Source: Aptenodytes patagonicus (lineage: Eukaryota; Chordata; Aves; Sphenisciformes; Spheniscidae). Taken from it: DNA of 64,000 nt. The DNA lies in NCBI RefSeq assembly GCF_965638725.1, contig NC_134950.1, positions 146,745,636 through 146,809,635 of the forward strand. Direction: 5' to 3'. A program made the position numbers and the translations under genes. Below are positions 63,725-64,000 of the stretch, in pieces. How positions within the stretch are numbered: the stretch's first letter is position 1; each line of letters starts with the position of its first letter. The notes under the pieces were generated by a model. The model did not search any database, was not told the origin of the DNA, and worked only from the letters and a program-made list of their open reading frames with translations.

Positions 63725-64000
63725 CTGTGGAGCAATCACAATGAGTATTTTTTTGGCAGGCAGTGTATGCTCAGAATAATAATGTGCTCAGGAAAAAAAA
63801 AAAAGGCTTATCAGGCTAAGCTAAAAACAAACAAAATCCCCTAATGTTAGGAAGGCTTCTTGTTTAAAACCATCTAGTAATAAGCTTTTCTGTGTAGGGC
63901 TATACTTTTTACATTCATAAGAAAGGTATGATTTTGGCAAACATTTAAAATTACTACAATTTTTTTAACCTTACTAGGTTAATGAGCAGTCTCCAAAACT

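Overview
The window is vertebrate nuclear DNA from a bird, probably a neoavian. The signs are split genes with GT-AG introns, CpG-island promoters in AT-rich surroundings, old CR1 LINE pieces, and several copies of one avian LTR family whose ends read TGTCCTGGTTT...AACCACAACA (one sister copy starts TGTGCTGG). The gene order CLDN12, GTPBP10, FAM237B, CFAP69 is the conserved vertebrate block that lies on human 7q21, here read in reverse.

Layout. 1-4.7 kb: a solo LTR just past the 3' end of CLDN12 (minus strand), its long 3' UTR and its single coding exon (245 aa). 4.7-18 kb: the CLDN12 5' region, with two possible non-coding exons and a CpG island (about 16.7-18 kb) carrying two ZNF143-like motifs. 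A 6.8-kb endogenous retrovirus lies across it, antisense to CLDN12. It has two LTRs, a 5-bp target-site duplication, a Lys-tRNA-type primer site and broken gag, pro and pol with no env. 19.5-32.2 kb: GTPBP10 (minus strand), all ten coding exons resolved (373 aa), with a sense-oriented solo LTR in intron 8. 32-44 kb: the GTPBP10 CpG island, then an intergenic stretch with a CR1 fragment, a possible FAM237B first exon and a mosaic solo LTR. 44.7-45.1 kb: FAM237B (plus strand), the precursor of the small secreted protein NPGM. 49.8 kb to the end: the C-terminal half of CFAP69 (minus strand), eleven coding exons covering 484 residues; its 5' half lies beyond the window.

The four host genes do unrelated jobs: tight junction, mitochondrial ribosome assembly, secreted hypothalamic peptide, and sperm flagellum/cilium. 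They share a neighbourhood by conserved synteny, not by pathway. The accessory content is the LTR family: one full provirus, three solo LTRs with recognisable 5-bp duplications, and one 3' fragment. Most copies carry a CRE (TGACGTCA) next to a TATA-like box. I found no CRISPR array and no clear tRNA or rRNA gene, and nothing that amounts to a new multi-gene system. The most interesting leads are the provirus with ERVL-like pol but a Lys-type primer site, its hydrophobic leader ORF and its gag tandem repeat, the LTR close to GTPBP10 exon 9, and an unplaced coding-like exon near the end of CFAP69.
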